Positions 54,954 to 64,000 of a stretch of DNA of 64,000 nt are shown here, piece by piece. Numbering within the stretch: the stretch's first letter is position 1; the number at the start of each line of letters is the position of its first letter. A program made the position numbers and the translations under genes. Source of the DNA: Psychrobacter submarinus (GTDB lineage: Bacteria; Pseudomonadota; Gammaproteobacteria; Pseudomonadales; Moraxellaceae); the NCBI RefSeq assembly GCF_904846685.1, contig NZ_CAJHBQ010000004.1, forward strand, positions 231,817-295,816, written 5' to 3'. Under the pieces are notes generated by a model, which worked only from the letters and a program-made list of their open reading frames with translations, searched no databases and was not told where the DNA came from.

Positions 54954-56561
54954 ATGATTATAGAGTATAAGCATTTATTAGCAAATAAGCTCAAAGGTGG
55001 TGTACATCTTCTACTTTTAGTATGCGTTATAGTATTTGGCGTCTCAGCTTATGCTGCCGAAGCTGAGCTGGCTGAAGTGGCGACAGCGCTGGGCGTTAAT
55101 AGTGAGGCCGAAGCAAGTGAATCTGGCGATAGTAGCACGGCGGATGCGCAACCTAAGCCACCGGTCATTATGGGTGAGAGTACCAATAACGCTGAGATTG
55201 AGACTAAACCTACCCCCAAAAAGGACAATGACATTCGTCAGCGTATCCAAGGGATATTTTCTGAGATTGATGGTCTGCAAGCGGTTAGTATCAGCGTGAC
55301 CCAAGGAGTAGTGACGCTCACAGGCGAGACCGCCAATGAAAAAAAAGCCCAACAAGCGATTAACCTAACCAATCGTATCACTGATGTCGTCACCGTTGAA
55401 GATAAGATAGAGCGTACGCTTGATGTACAGGACAATGTCAGCACCGTCTATCAAGGCCTAAAAAACCAATTTAGAAACCTAATCAAAGCCTTACCGCTAC
55501 TGTTAGTGGGTATTTTTATTTTCGCCATTGTTGCTTGGTTTGGCAGCTTTTTGTCTAATCGCAAAAGTATGTGGCAGCGCGTCACCCCCAATCCTTTTGT
55601 GGCAGAGCTGCTTGCGCAGACCATAAAGGTGATTTTTATTATTTTTGGTCTGATATTAGCGCTGAGCTTAATCGGTGCTGAGACGATTTTAGGTACATTG
55701 CTTGGCGGGGCAGGGGTGATTGGTATTGCCGTGGGTTTTGCGGTTAAGGACACTATTGAGAATTATATTGCCTCCTTGATGCTTAGTATTCGCCAACCTT
55801 TTCGCGCGCGCGATCAGGTGGTTATCAATGACTTAGAAGGTATCGTCGTGCGCCTGACTTCAAGGGCGACGATTCTGATGACTTTAGATGGTAATCAGCT
55901 ACGTATCCCTAACGCCGAAGTGTTTAAGGGGGTGATTCTTAACTACACCAAAAACCCCGAACGGCGCTTTACCTTTGAGCTTGGCGTGGATGCCAATGAC
56001 GATCCACTAGCAGCAATAAAGGTTGGTTTAGATGCTATTCATACTTTAGAGTTTGTACTGGATGAACCAAAAGCCATTGCGGTTATTAATAATGTTGGCG
56101 ATTCTAATATCATTCTAGAGTTTCAGGTCTGGGTCAATCAGTCCGAAACTGATTTTGCCAAGGCTCGCAGTATCGCCATTCGCGAGACAAAACACGCGCT
56201 TGAAAACGAAGGCTTTAGCTTACCTGAACCCATTTATCGCCTACGCTTCAACGATAAAGTAGAAAAAGCGCTAGAGATGGGACAAGGAGAAAAAGCGGAT
56301 GACAGTGCAAATAAGTCAGATATGAGCATTACTCCGGTTACCCCAGAGTCTGTTGAAGACGTTGAGCTTAGCGACGTAATAGAAGATGATGAGGAGAAAA
56401 AGCGCGCAAAAGCCCGTGCTAAATATATCCTGCAAGGCCGTAATGCAGACGAGGTGCTCGACGCAAGACCAGATGCCAAGCTAATGGAAAAAGTTGAGCA
56501 AGAGATTGCTGAAAATTCAGATGAAACGGACTTATTAAATAGTAATAGTCCGCAAGAATAG
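54954..56561 (+). CDS. MscS-type mechanosensitive channel with BON domain
   Basis: 535 residues. Signal peptide (about 1-35, cleavage after SAYA-AEA), then an Ala/Glu/Thr-rich spacer, a BON domain (about 82-160, RQRIQGIFSEIDGLQAVS and VVTLTGETANEKKAQQAI) in the periplasm, three membrane helices (about 175-265), and the MscS pore and vestibule (GGAGVIGIAVGFAVKDTIEN, then FRARDQVVINDLEGIV). The C-terminal 80 residues are acidic and cytoplasmic. BON-MscS fusions are less common than plain MscS. It probably couples membrane tension with periplasmic/outer-membrane contacts. Confidence 0.9.
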   Translation: MIIEYKHLLANKLKGGVHLLLLVCVIVFGVSAYAAEAELAEVATALGVNSEAEASESGDSSTADAQPKPPVIMGESTNNAEIETKPTPKKDNDIRQRIQGIFSEIDGLQAVSISVTQGVVTLTGETANEKKAQQAINLTNRITDVVTVEDKIERTLDVQDNVSTVYQGLKNQFRNLIKALPLLLVGIFIFAIVAWFGSFLSNRKSMWQRVTPNPFVAELLAQTIKVIFIIFGLILALSLIGAETILGTLLGGAGVIGIAVGFAVKDTIENYIASLMLSIRQPFRARDQVVINDLEGIVVRLTSRATILMTLDGNQLRIPNAEVFKGVILNYTKNPERRFTFELGVDANDDPLAAIKVGLDAIHTLEFVLDEPKAIAVINNVGDSNIILEFQVWVNQSETDFAKARSIAIRETKHALENEGFSLPEPIYRLRFNDKVEKALEMGQGEKADDSANKSDMSITPVTPESVEDVELSDVIEDDEEKKRAKARAKYILQGRNADEVLDARPDAKLMEKVEQEIAENSDETDLLNSNSPQE

Positions 56562-56658
56562 CTAAGCAATATGGCAGTAGCATTTAGCAAGCACAGCTTA
56601 GATGCAGCCGCTGTTAAATAAAGTTGAGAGTGACAAAATATTATTTGAGGGAATACCT

Positions 56659-56934
56659 ATGCAAAAAAAACACCTAATTGCCTTAACCCTTGCTACTATT
56701 TTGATGTTGTTTGGCTACAATATTGTCAGCAGTTACTTCTATGAAAAGAACAGAGCTGCGCTCATAGATACTGATTCCGAGGTAGTTAAAAATGGTGATG
56801 AGGAGAATGACAGTAACTCAGCACAGCCACTAGGCGAAAAACCCAAAGCCATCATTGATAATGCTACTGCTCAAATAGAGCAAGTTCAAGACGTTGAACA
56901 GCAGCGTTTAGAACAGATGAATAGCGCTCAGTAA
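56659..56934 (+). CDS. Small single-span membrane protein
   Basis: About 91 residues from MQKKHLIALTLATIL, after a GAGGG site; a longer frame from 56602 has no ribosome site. One hydrophobic helix (about 5-25), the rest is a polar, acidic tail (EVVKNGDEENDSNSAQ, and QIEQVQDVEQQRLEQM near the C-terminus) that could form a short coiled coil. No family recognised. Same strand as the MscS gene, 97 bases behind it. Confidence 0.55.
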   Translation: MQKKHLIALTLATILMLFGYNIVSSYFYEKNRAALIDTDSEVVKNGDEENDSNSAQPLGEKPKAIIDNATAQIEQVQDVEQQRLEQMNSAQ

Positions 56935-56995
56935 GGCAATCTGTGCTCTATACTGTGTATAGTGAACTCTAAATAAAAGAGTGTGCTTATAATAC

Positions 56996-57066
56996 CTGCT
57001 ACTGGTATAACCTTTACTGGCGTGCTGTTATCGCTCGATGCGCCATCGCATTCATTCTAGTAGCAC
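56996..57066. repeat. MITE-like element, family 2, copy B
   Basis: 71 bp. Left end CTGCTACTGGTATAAC and the reverse complement of the right end GTGCTACTAGAATGAA are inverted repeats; both match the ends of the element at 46159-46236. Copy B is in the opposite orientation with a shorter core (71 versus 78 bp). Confidence 0.5.
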
Positions 57067-57097
57067 TGTTTTTTGTCTTATTGTGAATTAATGATAG

Positions 57098-57128
57098 CTA
57101 GAAACTAGAAACTAGAAACTAGAAACTA
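57098..57128. repeat. 7-bp tandem repeat (CTAGAAA x4.4)
   Basis: Four perfect CTAGAAA units and a partial fifth. Short simple repeat directly before the bidirectional terminator; a candidate hypervariable site by slippage but with no gene it would control. Confidence 0.8.
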
Positions 57129-57133
57129 AAGAC

Positions 57134-57171
57134 AAATAAAAAGGCTAACTGCGAGTTAGCCTTTTTATTTG
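57134..57171. terminator. Bidirectional terminator (rnr and small membrane protein)
   Basis: AAATAAAAAGGCTAACT-GCG-AGTTAGCCTTTTTATTT: an almost perfect symmetric stem with A and T runs, between convergent genes. Confidence 0.9.
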
Positions 57172-57200
57172 TCTCTAAATTTATCAATTACCAAAGCTGC

Positions 57201-59477
57201 TTAGCTTTTTTTGCTATTACCTTTGCTTTTACTACTGTTACGACCATTGGTCTTTTTGACCGGACTCTTTTTGGAAGAGTCTTTCTTCGTTTGGTTCATC
57301 TGACTTGATTTTAATTTTTCTAACAGATCAAAATCAATTTGCAATAAGTCCATATTGACGCCAGCGACTTTGACTTTTACCGAGTCGCCCAAACCAAATA
57401 CCGTACCTTTGTCCTTACCAATCAGCTGTTGTTGCTGCTCGTCATAGACAAAAAAGTCATCACCAACATTAGAGATGTGCACTAGACCATCAATAAACAA
57501 ATCAGACAAAGTCACAAACAGACCAAAGTTTGTGACACTCGTGACTACACCTTCGAAGTCTTCACCGACATGATCTTTCATGTAGTGACACTTGAGCCAC
57601 GACTCGACATAGCGTGAAGCTCTTTCCGCACGGCGCTCAGTATCTGAAGTTTGCGTGCCTGCTCCCTCCAAAGAAAAGTCCATAACCGGCTGCTGAGTCT
57701 TAGTAACTTTTGCTTTGATCGCGCGATGCAACATCAAATCAGGATAGCGACGGATCGGCGAGGTAAAATGACTGTATTCATCGTACGCTAAACCAAAATG
57801 ACCGATATTATCAGGCGCATAATTGGCCTGCATCATCGAGCGCAGTAGCATGCTGTGAATGCTAATCGCATCAGGACGATCTTTGGTTGCTTCAATCAGG
57901 CGCTGATAATCGGCCTGCGTCGGGCTCTCTTCTGGGAAGGGCAAACCGAAGTTTTTGGCGTATTCATGGATACGCATCGACTTTTCTTGATCCGGTTTAT
58001 CATGATTACGGTACAGTACCGGCAGATCATGCTTGAGCGCAAAGTTTGCCGCGCAAGTATTCGCCAGCAGCATACACTCTTCGATTAGTTTATGAGCATC
58101 GCCGCGCGTACGCGGTACAATCGCTTTAATACCGCCTTCTTCATTGAACTTAATATAAGTCTCAACGGTCTCAAACTCCATAGCATGACGCTCTTCACGC
58201 TTTTTGAGCAGTAGATCATAGAGCTGATGCAAGGTATCGACAGATTTTTTGACCGCTTTATTGCCTGTGAGCGACTTAGGAATACTGCCATCTTTTGGAT
58301 CAGCAAAGTAATCGTTGACTTGGTTATAGGTCAGACGTGCTTGTGAGTTCATCACCGCCGGATAAAACTCATAACCGGTGACATTGCCAGCACGTGAGAC
58401 TTTGATATCAGCGACCATACATAAGCGATCGACATTAGGGTTCAATGAGCATAAACCGTTTGAGAGTACCTCAGGCAACATCGGAATCACTCGGTGCGGG
58501 AAATACACCGATGTTCCACGCTCATAGGCCTCAACATCGAGCGGTGAGTTCGGCGTCACATAGTGACTAACATCAGCGATAGCGACTAGTACCCGGTAGT
58601 TACCGCCAGAGCGCTTCTCAGCGAACACGGCATCATCAAAGTCACGTGCATCTTCACCATCGATAGTCACTAAAGGCAGACCACGCAGGTCAGTCCGACC
58701 TTTGGTATCTTTTTCGGTGGGTTCTTTATAGTTATTGGCTTGCTTAAGCGTGGCTTCGCTGAACTCATGTGGAATATCATAATTGAGTAAAGTGGTCTCA
58801 ATAATCAGCTCGCGATCGTTATCGTCATTGAGCACTTCAGTGATCTTGCCAGTCGCAAACTCATGCTGGTTTGGCCAATCAATGATATCGACTTTGACCG
58901 GATCGCCTTGTTTGACATCTAAAGCATCGACGTGGTCATCTGCCAAGGTAATAGGTTGATGACTGTTAGGACTACCCAATTCTACGCAGTAACCTTCTTC
59001 ATCTTTGGCAAGTGTTCCGATGAACTGATTCTGTTGACGCGAGGTGATATCGATAATACGGCCTTCGGTACGTCCGCGATTGTCCGTAGAAGTACCTATA
59101 GCCTCAACAGAATCGCCATTGAACACCCAACGCATCTGTTTTTCATGCAAGAAAAGATCTGGCATATCATCGAGCACCACAAAACCAAAGCCTTTTGGAT
59201 GCGCTGAAACTGTACCGCTGACGATATCGTGCTGAGTCACTGGACGATAACGATAAGGTCGACCTTCACGATTGACTTGTCCATCACGCGCCATCGCCTT
59301 TAGACGATTACCTAGCGCATCGAACTGGTCAGGATCTTCGATACCGAAGATTTTAGCTAATGCTTTGTGCGTAACATCGCTATTATCACTAATCGTGCTC
59401 AGAATCAGCTCACGACTGGGAATAGGATTGTCATAGCGTTGTGCCTCACTTGAGGCGTTTGGATCATTCCAACTCAT
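57201..59477 (-). CDS. rnr: Ribonuclease R
   Basis: 3'-to-5' exoribonuclease of the RNB family, important for structured RNA decay and cold adaptation. 758 residues: a helix-turn-helix at the N-terminus (about 25-80), cold-shock domains (about 80-230), RNB domain with the metal-binding ITIDGEDARDFDDAVFAE (about 262-279), S1 domain (about 640-715, GLFVTLSDLFIDGLVHIS), and a Lys/Ser-rich tail that ends KGNSKKS. SWNDPNA at the N-terminus is seen in other Psychrobacter-type RNase R. Shorter than E. coli's 813, mainly in the tail. Confidence 0.95.
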   Translation of the reverse strand: MSWNDPNASSEAQRYDNPIPSRELILSTISDNSDVTHKALAKIFGIEDPDQFDALGNRLKAMARDGQVNREGRPYRYRPVTQHDIVSGTVSAHPKGFGFVVLDDMPDLFLHEKQMRWVFNGDSVEAIGTSTDNRGRTEGRIIDITSRQQNQFIGTLAKDEEGYCVELGSPNSHQPITLADDHVDALDVKQGDPVKVDIIDWPNQHEFATGKITEVLNDDNDRELIIETTLLNYDIPHEFSEATLKQANNYKEPTEKDTKGRTDLRGLPLVTIDGEDARDFDDAVFAEKRSGGNYRVLVAIADVSHYVTPNSPLDVEAYERGTSVYFPHRVIPMLPEVLSNGLCSLNPNVDRLCMVADIKVSRAGNVTGYEFYPAVMNSQARLTYNQVNDYFADPKDGSIPKSLTGNKAVKKSVDTLHQLYDLLLKKREERHAMEFETVETYIKFNEEGGIKAIVPRTRGDAHKLIEECMLLANTCAANFALKHDLPVLYRNHDKPDQEKSMRIHEYAKNFGLPFPEESPTQADYQRLIEATKDRPDAISIHSMLLRSMMQANYAPDNIGHFGLAYDEYSHFTSPIRRYPDLMLHRAIKAKVTKTQQPVMDFSLEGAGTQTSDTERRAERASRYVESWLKCHYMKDHVGEDFEGVVTSVTNFGLFVTLSDLFIDGLVHISNVGDDFFVYDEQQQQLIGKDKGTVFGLGDSVKVKVAGVNMDLLQIDFDLLEKLKSSQMNQTKKDSSKKSPVKKTNGRNSSKSKGNSKKS

Positions 59478-59582
59478 AAATTACCGTATCTATTTTTAAA
59501 ATTATTAATAGGGGCTATCTTAGCACGAACCAGTAGACAATATCTTACGTCAATTGTTTGTGTTAAGTGTGATAGCTATAGG

Positions 59583-59607
59583 GATACGCTCAGTTAATGA
59601 GCGTATC
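59583..59607. terminator. 10-bp perfect inverted repeat between rnr and the TelA gene
   Basis: GATACGCTCA-GTTAA-TGAGCGTATC. On the plus strand it is followed within six bases by TTTTT. Lies between rnr (upstream on minus) and the TelA-family gene 3' end (59668), so it can end TelA transcripts despite lacking a T-run on the minus strand. Confidence 0.5.
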
Positions 59608-59667
59608 AGAAGTTTTTGACAGTAGAGACAGCTTGTAGAGATGAGCAGTTGCTTAAATAGTGCATTT

Positions 59668-60903
59668 TTAGATATCGATACCAGACTTATCTGCTATCTG
59701 TTTACTATCAAGCTCTTTTGACACTTCTAATACTGTCGTCTGATTCGATTTATCGAGGTATTTCTGCGCTTTATCGACTTCACTGGTCAAAGTATTGACC
59801 GTCTGCTTCATGTTTTCAAGCGCTTCAACTTTATAATTACTAATCATATCCATCGTCTCATAGACATTATTGAAGGCGTTTTGTAATTTATCAAGTTCAA
59901 TAGTGCTACTAGTGGCTTGCTCATGGATCTCACCAGACTGACGTTTGAGCATCTCTGAGGTCGACTCAATCAAGCTACTAGTCGTTTTATTAAGTGCGGT
60001 GATTTGATCGAGTACCAGTTTTTGATTGGTCATCGCCTGCGCCACTACGACTGCGGTGCGTAGTGCTGATACTGTCGTCGTCGTCGCGCGGTCCACGCCT
60101 TTGATCAGCTCCAAGTTATTTTTGCGAATGGTATCAAGCGCTAGATATCCTTGGACGTTAACCGCGAGTTGGGTTAAAAAGTCTGTGTTTTTTTGACGCA
60201 CATAAAACAGCATCTCTTCTTTAATAATACGTGCTTTTTCAGGATCAGTCGCCTCTATCGCGTGAATCTTTTGCTCTAGCTGCTCATCGATCTTTTTGCC
60301 GACATAGATGTACTGACGAATCGATTGCATCAGCTCCCACATATTGACTTTTTCTTGCTCAATCGTGGCATTGTCTTTGAGTAGCTCGTCTTTACCATTA
60401 TAAAGGCTTGTGACGACGGCGTTAATATGCGACTGCGCGGACTCATATTGACGAAAGTAGTCTTGGACTTTATTACCAAATGGAATGAGGCCAAACAGCT
60501 TACGCGAGCTGGTCAATTGCTTTTTGCTTGGGTCTAAATCCTCCACAATGCCGCGCAGCTCCGTCAAGGATTTAGCAATGGGTGAGCTGTCAAATAAGCC
60601 ATCATTGAGACTTTTTGCAGGCAAGTCTAGCATGCGATTAGAGACTTGCGCGGACTCACGAATCTCTTTGGAGCCTAGGTTATGAATAGATTGCACGTTT
60701 TGCTGAAATTCAGGACTATTAGCAGAGTTAGTAAGCACATGATCAACAAAAGCATCGACCTTGGCATCCAGCTCTGGGATCTGGCTTTTATCGAGCTTGA
60801 CCATTTGATCCGCTTCGCTGGTATTAACTGATTTGACTGGTTCAGGCGGTGTCAGAGAAATACTAGGAGTAGACGAGTTTTCAGGTGGCGTTAGTTCTTG
60901 CAT
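59668..60903 (-). CDS. TelA-family protein (toxic anion resistance)
   Basis: 411 residues, cytoplasmic, mostly helical. FGLIPFGNKVQDYFRQYESAQ (about 140-160) and the coiled-coil regions (about 230-330, RKNNLELIKGVDRATTTTVSAL) match TelA/KlaA (Pfam TelA), linked to tellurite and other stress. The N-terminal 30 residues are Pro/Ser/Thr-rich and disordered. It stands as a single gene; in other bacteria the family has a partner in stress operons, none here. Functional assignment in this organism is uncertain. Confidence 0.85.
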   Translation of the reverse strand: MQELTPPENSSTPSISLTPPEPVKSVNTSEADQMVKLDKSQIPELDAKVDAFVDHVLTNSANSPEFQQNVQSIHNLGSKEIRESAQVSNRMLDLPAKSLNDGLFDSSPIAKSLTELRGIVEDLDPSKKQLTSSRKLFGLIPFGNKVQDYFRQYESAQSHINAVVTSLYNGKDELLKDNATIEQEKVNMWELMQSIRQYIYVGKKIDEQLEQKIHAIEATDPEKARIIKEEMLFYVRQKNTDFLTQLAVNVQGYLALDTIRKNNLELIKGVDRATTTTVSALRTAVVVAQAMTNQKLVLDQITALNKTTSSLIESTSEMLKRQSGEIHEQATSSTIELDKLQNAFNNVYETMDMISNYKVEALENMKQTVNTLTSEVDKAQKYLDKSNQTTVLEVSKELDSKQIADKSGIDI

Positions 60904-61057
60904 AAAAAGTCCTATAATGGCTAAAGTGAATAATGCTTCTCAAATTTATAATAAAGTTATTGTAGTTATGATTTATCTTACACTTAAGGGCTCAGGTTTG
61001 CTTATCATTTCGGTTATAGTTTGATAAAAAAGGTTGCCAAAATAGGCTCTTAAAGCA

Positions 61058-61092
61058 AAAAACCACCAATACACGTACGCATATTGATGGTC
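61058..61092 (-). terminator. Terminator after infC
   Basis: On the minus strand ACCATCAATA, a ten-base loop, TATTGGTGGT, followed by TTTTTT. Near-perfect stem with one mismatch. It lies 42 bases past the infC stop and means infC is the last gene, with no rpmI-rplT behind it. Confidence 0.8.
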
Positions 61093-61133
61093 AAAAAATA
61101 CAAAGACGTTATAAAATGAGGGGCGCTATCGGC

Positions 61134-61655
61134 TTATTTTTTTCTAGTGGGGCCTAGTAGCATACCCATCTGTCGACCTTCCATCTTTGGCGGCTGCTCG
61201 ACATTAGAGATCTCAGCGGTATCTTCGATGATGCGCTCAAGCTGTGCACGTCCAAGCTCTTGGTGTGCCATCTCACGACCACGGAAGCGAATGCTGACTT
61301 TAACTTTATCCTGATCTTCCAAGAAGCTGACGATTTTACGCAGTTTGACCTGATAATCAGCCTCTTCAGTACTCGGACGCAGTTTCATCTCTTTTAGCTG
61401 CGTCTGCTTTTGGTTCTTCTTCGCCTCTTTTGCCTTTTGCTTTTGATCATAGAGGTAGTGCTTGTAATCCATGATCTTACACACGGGCGGTTTGGCATCT
61501 GGAACCAATTCGACTAAGTCTAAATTATCTTCACGTGCCGCATTTAGGGCAGTTTCGATATCAACGACACCCATCTGCTCGCCATCTTCTTTGACTAGAC
61601 GGACTTCTTTGACGTTAATATCTTCATTAATATTTAAACGGTTGGACTGTTTAAT
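61134..61655 (-). CDS. infC: Translation initiation factor IF-3 (ATT start)
   Basis: 173 residues. The usual IF-3 begins about 27 residues before the first in-frame ATG (61574); the upstream codons read [18 protein letters not shown], which aligns with the IF-3 N-terminus, and no ATG/GTG/TTG start fits. ATT at 61655 has GGAG eight bases before it, matching the AUU start used for IF-3 autocontrol. Domain motifs: [19 protein letters not shown], the KELKLRP-like linker, and [19 protein letters not shown]. The GGAG lies at the end of thrS, 5 bases separate the two genes, so the operon is thrS-infC. Confidence 0.94.
   Translation of the reverse strand: MKQSNRLNINEDINVKEVRLVKEDGEQMGVVDIETALNAAREDNLDLVELVPDAKPPVCKIMDYKHYLYDQKQKAKEAKKNQKQTQLKEMKLRPSTEEADYQVKLRKIVSFLEDQDKVKVSIRFRGREMAHQELGRAQLERIIEDTAEISNVEQPPKMEGRQMGMLLGPTRKK
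61653..61655 (-). promoter_or_regulatory. ATT initiation codon of infC
   Basis: AUU on the mRNA with GGAG (overlapping the thrS stop region) placed eight bases ahead. Conserved AUU starts let IF-3 repress its own translation because IF-3 discriminates against non-canonical codons. Confidence 0.85.
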
Positions 61656-61660
61656 AGGTA

Positions 61661-63595
61661 TTACTCCTCATCTGTTTTTGGGGTCTGTCGGCCTTTTTTG
61701 CTGACAGCGGTCTGTACTAATGCTATAAAATCATCAACACTCATCACGCCGAGGTTCTCACCTTCACGTGTTCGGACATTGACACTGCCCGATTCAACTT
61801 CTTTATCCCCTAATACTAGCATATAGGGAATACGTTCTAATGTTTTCTCTCGTATCTTAAAACCAATCTTTTCGTTACGCAAGTCACTAACAGCACGAAT
61901 ACCTGCGTTTTTGAGCTCTTTTACCACATTTTCGCAAGCATCTGCTTGTTTATCGGTGATATTCATCACGGCTACTTGCTGCGGGGCAAGCCATACCGGC
62001 ATCCAACCGGCGTAGTTTTCGATCAAAATACCGATAAAGCGCTCAAAGGAGCCAAGAATGGCACGGTGTAGCATAATAGGGGTTTCGCGCTCGTTTTGCT
62101 CATTGACAAATTCTGCATCAAGGCGCTCTGGCATATTCGGATCGACCTGAATGGTACCGCATTGCCAAACGCGACCTAAACTGTCTTTGAGACTAAACTC
62201 AATCTTAGGGCCATAAAACGCACCTTCACCCGGTAGATATTCCCAATCGAGACCTGAACTATCAAGCGCATCTGCCAGTGCTTTTTCGGCAAAGTCCCAA
62301 GACTCGTCACTACCAACACGCTTCTCCGGACGGGTGGAGAGCTTCATAATGATATTATCAAAGCCAAAGTCTTCATATACTGCCAAAGTTAGCTTAATAA
62401 ACTCTGCCACTTCCTCTTGGATTTGTGCTTGTGTACAGAAAATATGCGCATCATCTTGAGTGAAGCCGCGTACTCGCATCAAACCGTGCAGTGAACCGGA
62501 TGGCTCATTACGGTGGCAAGAGCCAAACTCTGCCATACGCAGTGGCAGCTCACGATAAGACTTTAATCCTTGATTGAATACTTGCACGTGGCAAGGGCAG
62601 TTCATAGGTTTAACCGCATAATCACGGTTTTCACTCGAAGTGGTGAACATATTGGTGGCATAGTTGCCCCAATGTCCCGAACGCTCCCACAAGCTACGAT
62701 CAACGATTTGCGGGGTTTTAATTTCTTCATAGCCATTATCGTACTGTACCTTGCGCATATACTGCTCAAGGACTTGATAAATGGTCCAGCCATTAGCATG
62801 CCAAAACACCATACCCGGCGCTTGCTCTTGCATATGAAACAAATCAAGCGCTTTACCGATCTTGCGATGATCGCGCTTTTCTGCCTCTTCGATACGCTGG
62901 ATATAAGCTTTTAAATCTTTTTTATCTGCCCACGCTGTACCATAGATACGCTGCAGTTGCTCGTTCTTGGCATCACCGCGCCAATACGCACCAGACATTT
63001 TAGTGAGTTTAAACACTTTCAAAAACCGTGTATTTGGCACATGCGGCCCACGGCACATATCGACGTACTCTTGATGATGGTACAGACCAAAAGCCTCTTC
63101 GCCCGGCATATCGTTGATTAATTTAAGCTTATAGTCCTCACCGCGCTCTTCAAATATCTTGATCACTTCATCGCGTGGGGTTATCTTCTTTATGACGTCA
63201 TAGTCCTGCTTTATCAACTGCATCATGCGTTTTTCTATCGCTTCCATATGCTCAGGCGTGAAAGGCGTCTCGCTATAGATGTCATAATAAAAGCCATCTT
63301 CGATCACAGGGCCAATAACCATCTTCACATCAGGGTAGAGCTGCTTGACCGCATGACCGAGCAGATGCGCGCAGGAGTGACGAATAATATCGACACCATC
63401 AGCATCTCTTGGGGTAACGATTTCAACCGCTGCGTCTTGGGTAATAGGGTCGGAGGCATCTACCAGATGACCATCTACGCGTCCAGCAACGGTCGCCTTG
63501 GCAAGTCCTGCACCAATACTTTGCGCCACTTCCATAACCGTGGTGTTGCCTTCAAACTCTTTTACGCTACCATCGGGTAAAGTAATCGCTACCAT
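61661..63595 (-). CDS. thrS: Threonyl-tRNA synthetase
   Basis: Class II synthetase charging tRNA-Thr. 644 residues. TGS domain (about 1-62), editing domain [17 protein letters not shown] (about 73-89) with the catalytic HxxxH, the SAD domain with MCRGPHVP, the catalytic core ([29 protein letters not shown], motif 2 [13 protein letters not shown]), and the anticodon-binding domain ([12 protein letters not shown]). It leads the operon with infC. Confidence 0.97.
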   Translation of the reverse strand: MVAITLPDGSVKEFEGNTTVMEVAQSIGAGLAKATVAGRVDGHLVDASDPITQDAAVEIVTPRDADGVDIIRHSCAHLLGHAVKQLYPDVKMVIGPVIEDGFYYDIYSETPFTPEHMEAIEKRMMQLIKQDYDVIKKITPRDEVIKIFEERGEDYKLKLINDMPGEEAFGLYHHQEYVDMCRGPHVPNTRFLKVFKLTKMSGAYWRGDAKNEQLQRIYGTAWADKKDLKAYIQRIEEAEKRDHRKIGKALDLFHMQEQAPGMVFWHANGWTIYQVLEQYMRKVQYDNGYEEIKTPQIVDRSLWERSGHWGNYATNMFTTSSENRDYAVKPMNCPCHVQVFNQGLKSYRELPLRMAEFGSCHRNEPSGSLHGLMRVRGFTQDDAHIFCTQAQIQEEVAEFIKLTLAVYEDFGFDNIIMKLSTRPEKRVGSDESWDFAEKALADALDSSGLDWEYLPGEGAFYGPKIEFSLKDSLGRVWQCGTIQVDPNMPERLDAEFVNEQNERETPIMLHRAILGSFERFIGILIENYAGWMPVWLAPQQVAVMNITDKQADACENVVKELKNAGIRAVSDLRNEKIGFKIREKTLERIPYMLVLGDKEVESGSVNVRTREGENLGVMSVDDFIALVQTAVSKKGRQTPKTDEE

Positions 63596-64000
63596 AATCT
63601 ATTCACCTTTTTGGGTCCTTTAGCAGTGATGATTGCAACCATCAATCATATGACCGTCAGACCGCATTAATTGTATTCACAAGTTGTGAGATATCGTTGT
63701 TGTCTATTGGATAGGCACTACTCAATACGCTTATTATTTAGCTTCCTATATAGGTATAACCATTACAAAGCTCAATAGTAAGAAGCCATTTATCAATAAG
63801 TGTTGCAAACTAGACTTTAAATACGGTTAAAGGCTAAAGTAAGCGTGTCATGCCATAAAGCGCTTACTATAGCAAAAACCAGCTATAAACACTAGATAGT
63901 AAGGGGTAGCGCACTAAATTGTGCTTTATAACTATAGATTAAAACCAGCCATCTATAACCGGCAATATATAAGGTTGATAGTCAATTACTTATCTATATA
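63596..64000. other. Upstream region of thrS to the window edge
   Basis: 405 AT-rich bases, presumably the thrS leader and promoter, with short direct repeats of AAAACCAGC near 63875-63950. No ORF, no tRNA-like operator recognised by eye. No feature supported. Confidence 0.3.

Noticed and set aside
57098..57128. CTAGAAA tandem repeat as a CRISPR-like array
   Set aside because: 7-bp units without spacers; a simple repeat only.
62580..62600. CTTGCACGTGGCAAG inside thrS as parS
   Set aside because: Has the CACGTG core but lacks the GTTnCAC half-site contacts; it is part of the thrS coding sequence.

Overview
The window reads as an ordinary, gene-dense chromosome segment of a gammaproteobacterium of the Moraxellaceae, most likely a Psychrobacter. 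This is inferred from protein content, moderate GC, the complete Na+-NQR cluster and the gene order; no database search was possible. About 45 protein genes and one tRNA are supported. No plasmid, prophage, rRNA or CRISPR array is visible.

Left part (1-20 kb). An edge-truncated sensor kinase is followed by fmt, rsmB, a small AT-rich two-gene island (a KAP-type P-loop NTPase convergent with a small protein carrying an Asn/Gln-rich motif), thrC, a LysM protein, dprA, tsaC, a GbsR/MarR-type regulator, a TIGR01777 epimerase, a truncated DCC-family gene, a metallophosphoesterase, an esterase, grpE and dnaK. The order fmt-rsmB-(LysM)-dprA-tsaC resembles the origin-proximal block of pseudomonads. 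Three parS-like palindromes built on GTTTCA-YG-TGAAAC lie within 10 kb here (4003, 8361, 13579), so this part is probably close to oriC and loaded by ParB.

Middle (20-42 kb). Housekeeping genes: bioF, an outer-membrane beta-barrel protein, the NfeD/SPFH pair, hemN, comM, fhs-gph, a DUF4385 protein, tRNA-Phe, a GNAT protein, hisB-hisH, hchA and avtA. A second accessory gene follows: a GHKL ATPase joined to a PD-(D/E)xK-like domain, low in GC and standing alone, a plausible defence gene. Then come the ybbP/ybbA export module and a tesA-like lipoprotein esterase.

Right part (42-64 kb). An MFS permease is followed by the whole Na+-translocating NADH:quinone reductase locus (nqrABCDEF plus apbE and nqrM), interrupted by an SDR gene. 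Then hisA, a BON-domain MscS channel, a small membrane-anchored protein, rnr, a TelA-family protein, and thrS-infC. infC starts at a conserved non-standard ATT codon six bases after the thrS stop.

Dispersed non-coding elements are a recurring feature: at least two families of about 70-110 bp MITE-like sequences with terminal inverted repeats, each present twice, a further 166 bp element with terminal inverted repeats, and several large hairpin repeats between genes. dprA and comM together suggest natural transformation. The findings most worth follow-up are the parS cluster, the KAP/partner island, the GHKL-nuclease gene and the MITE-like families.
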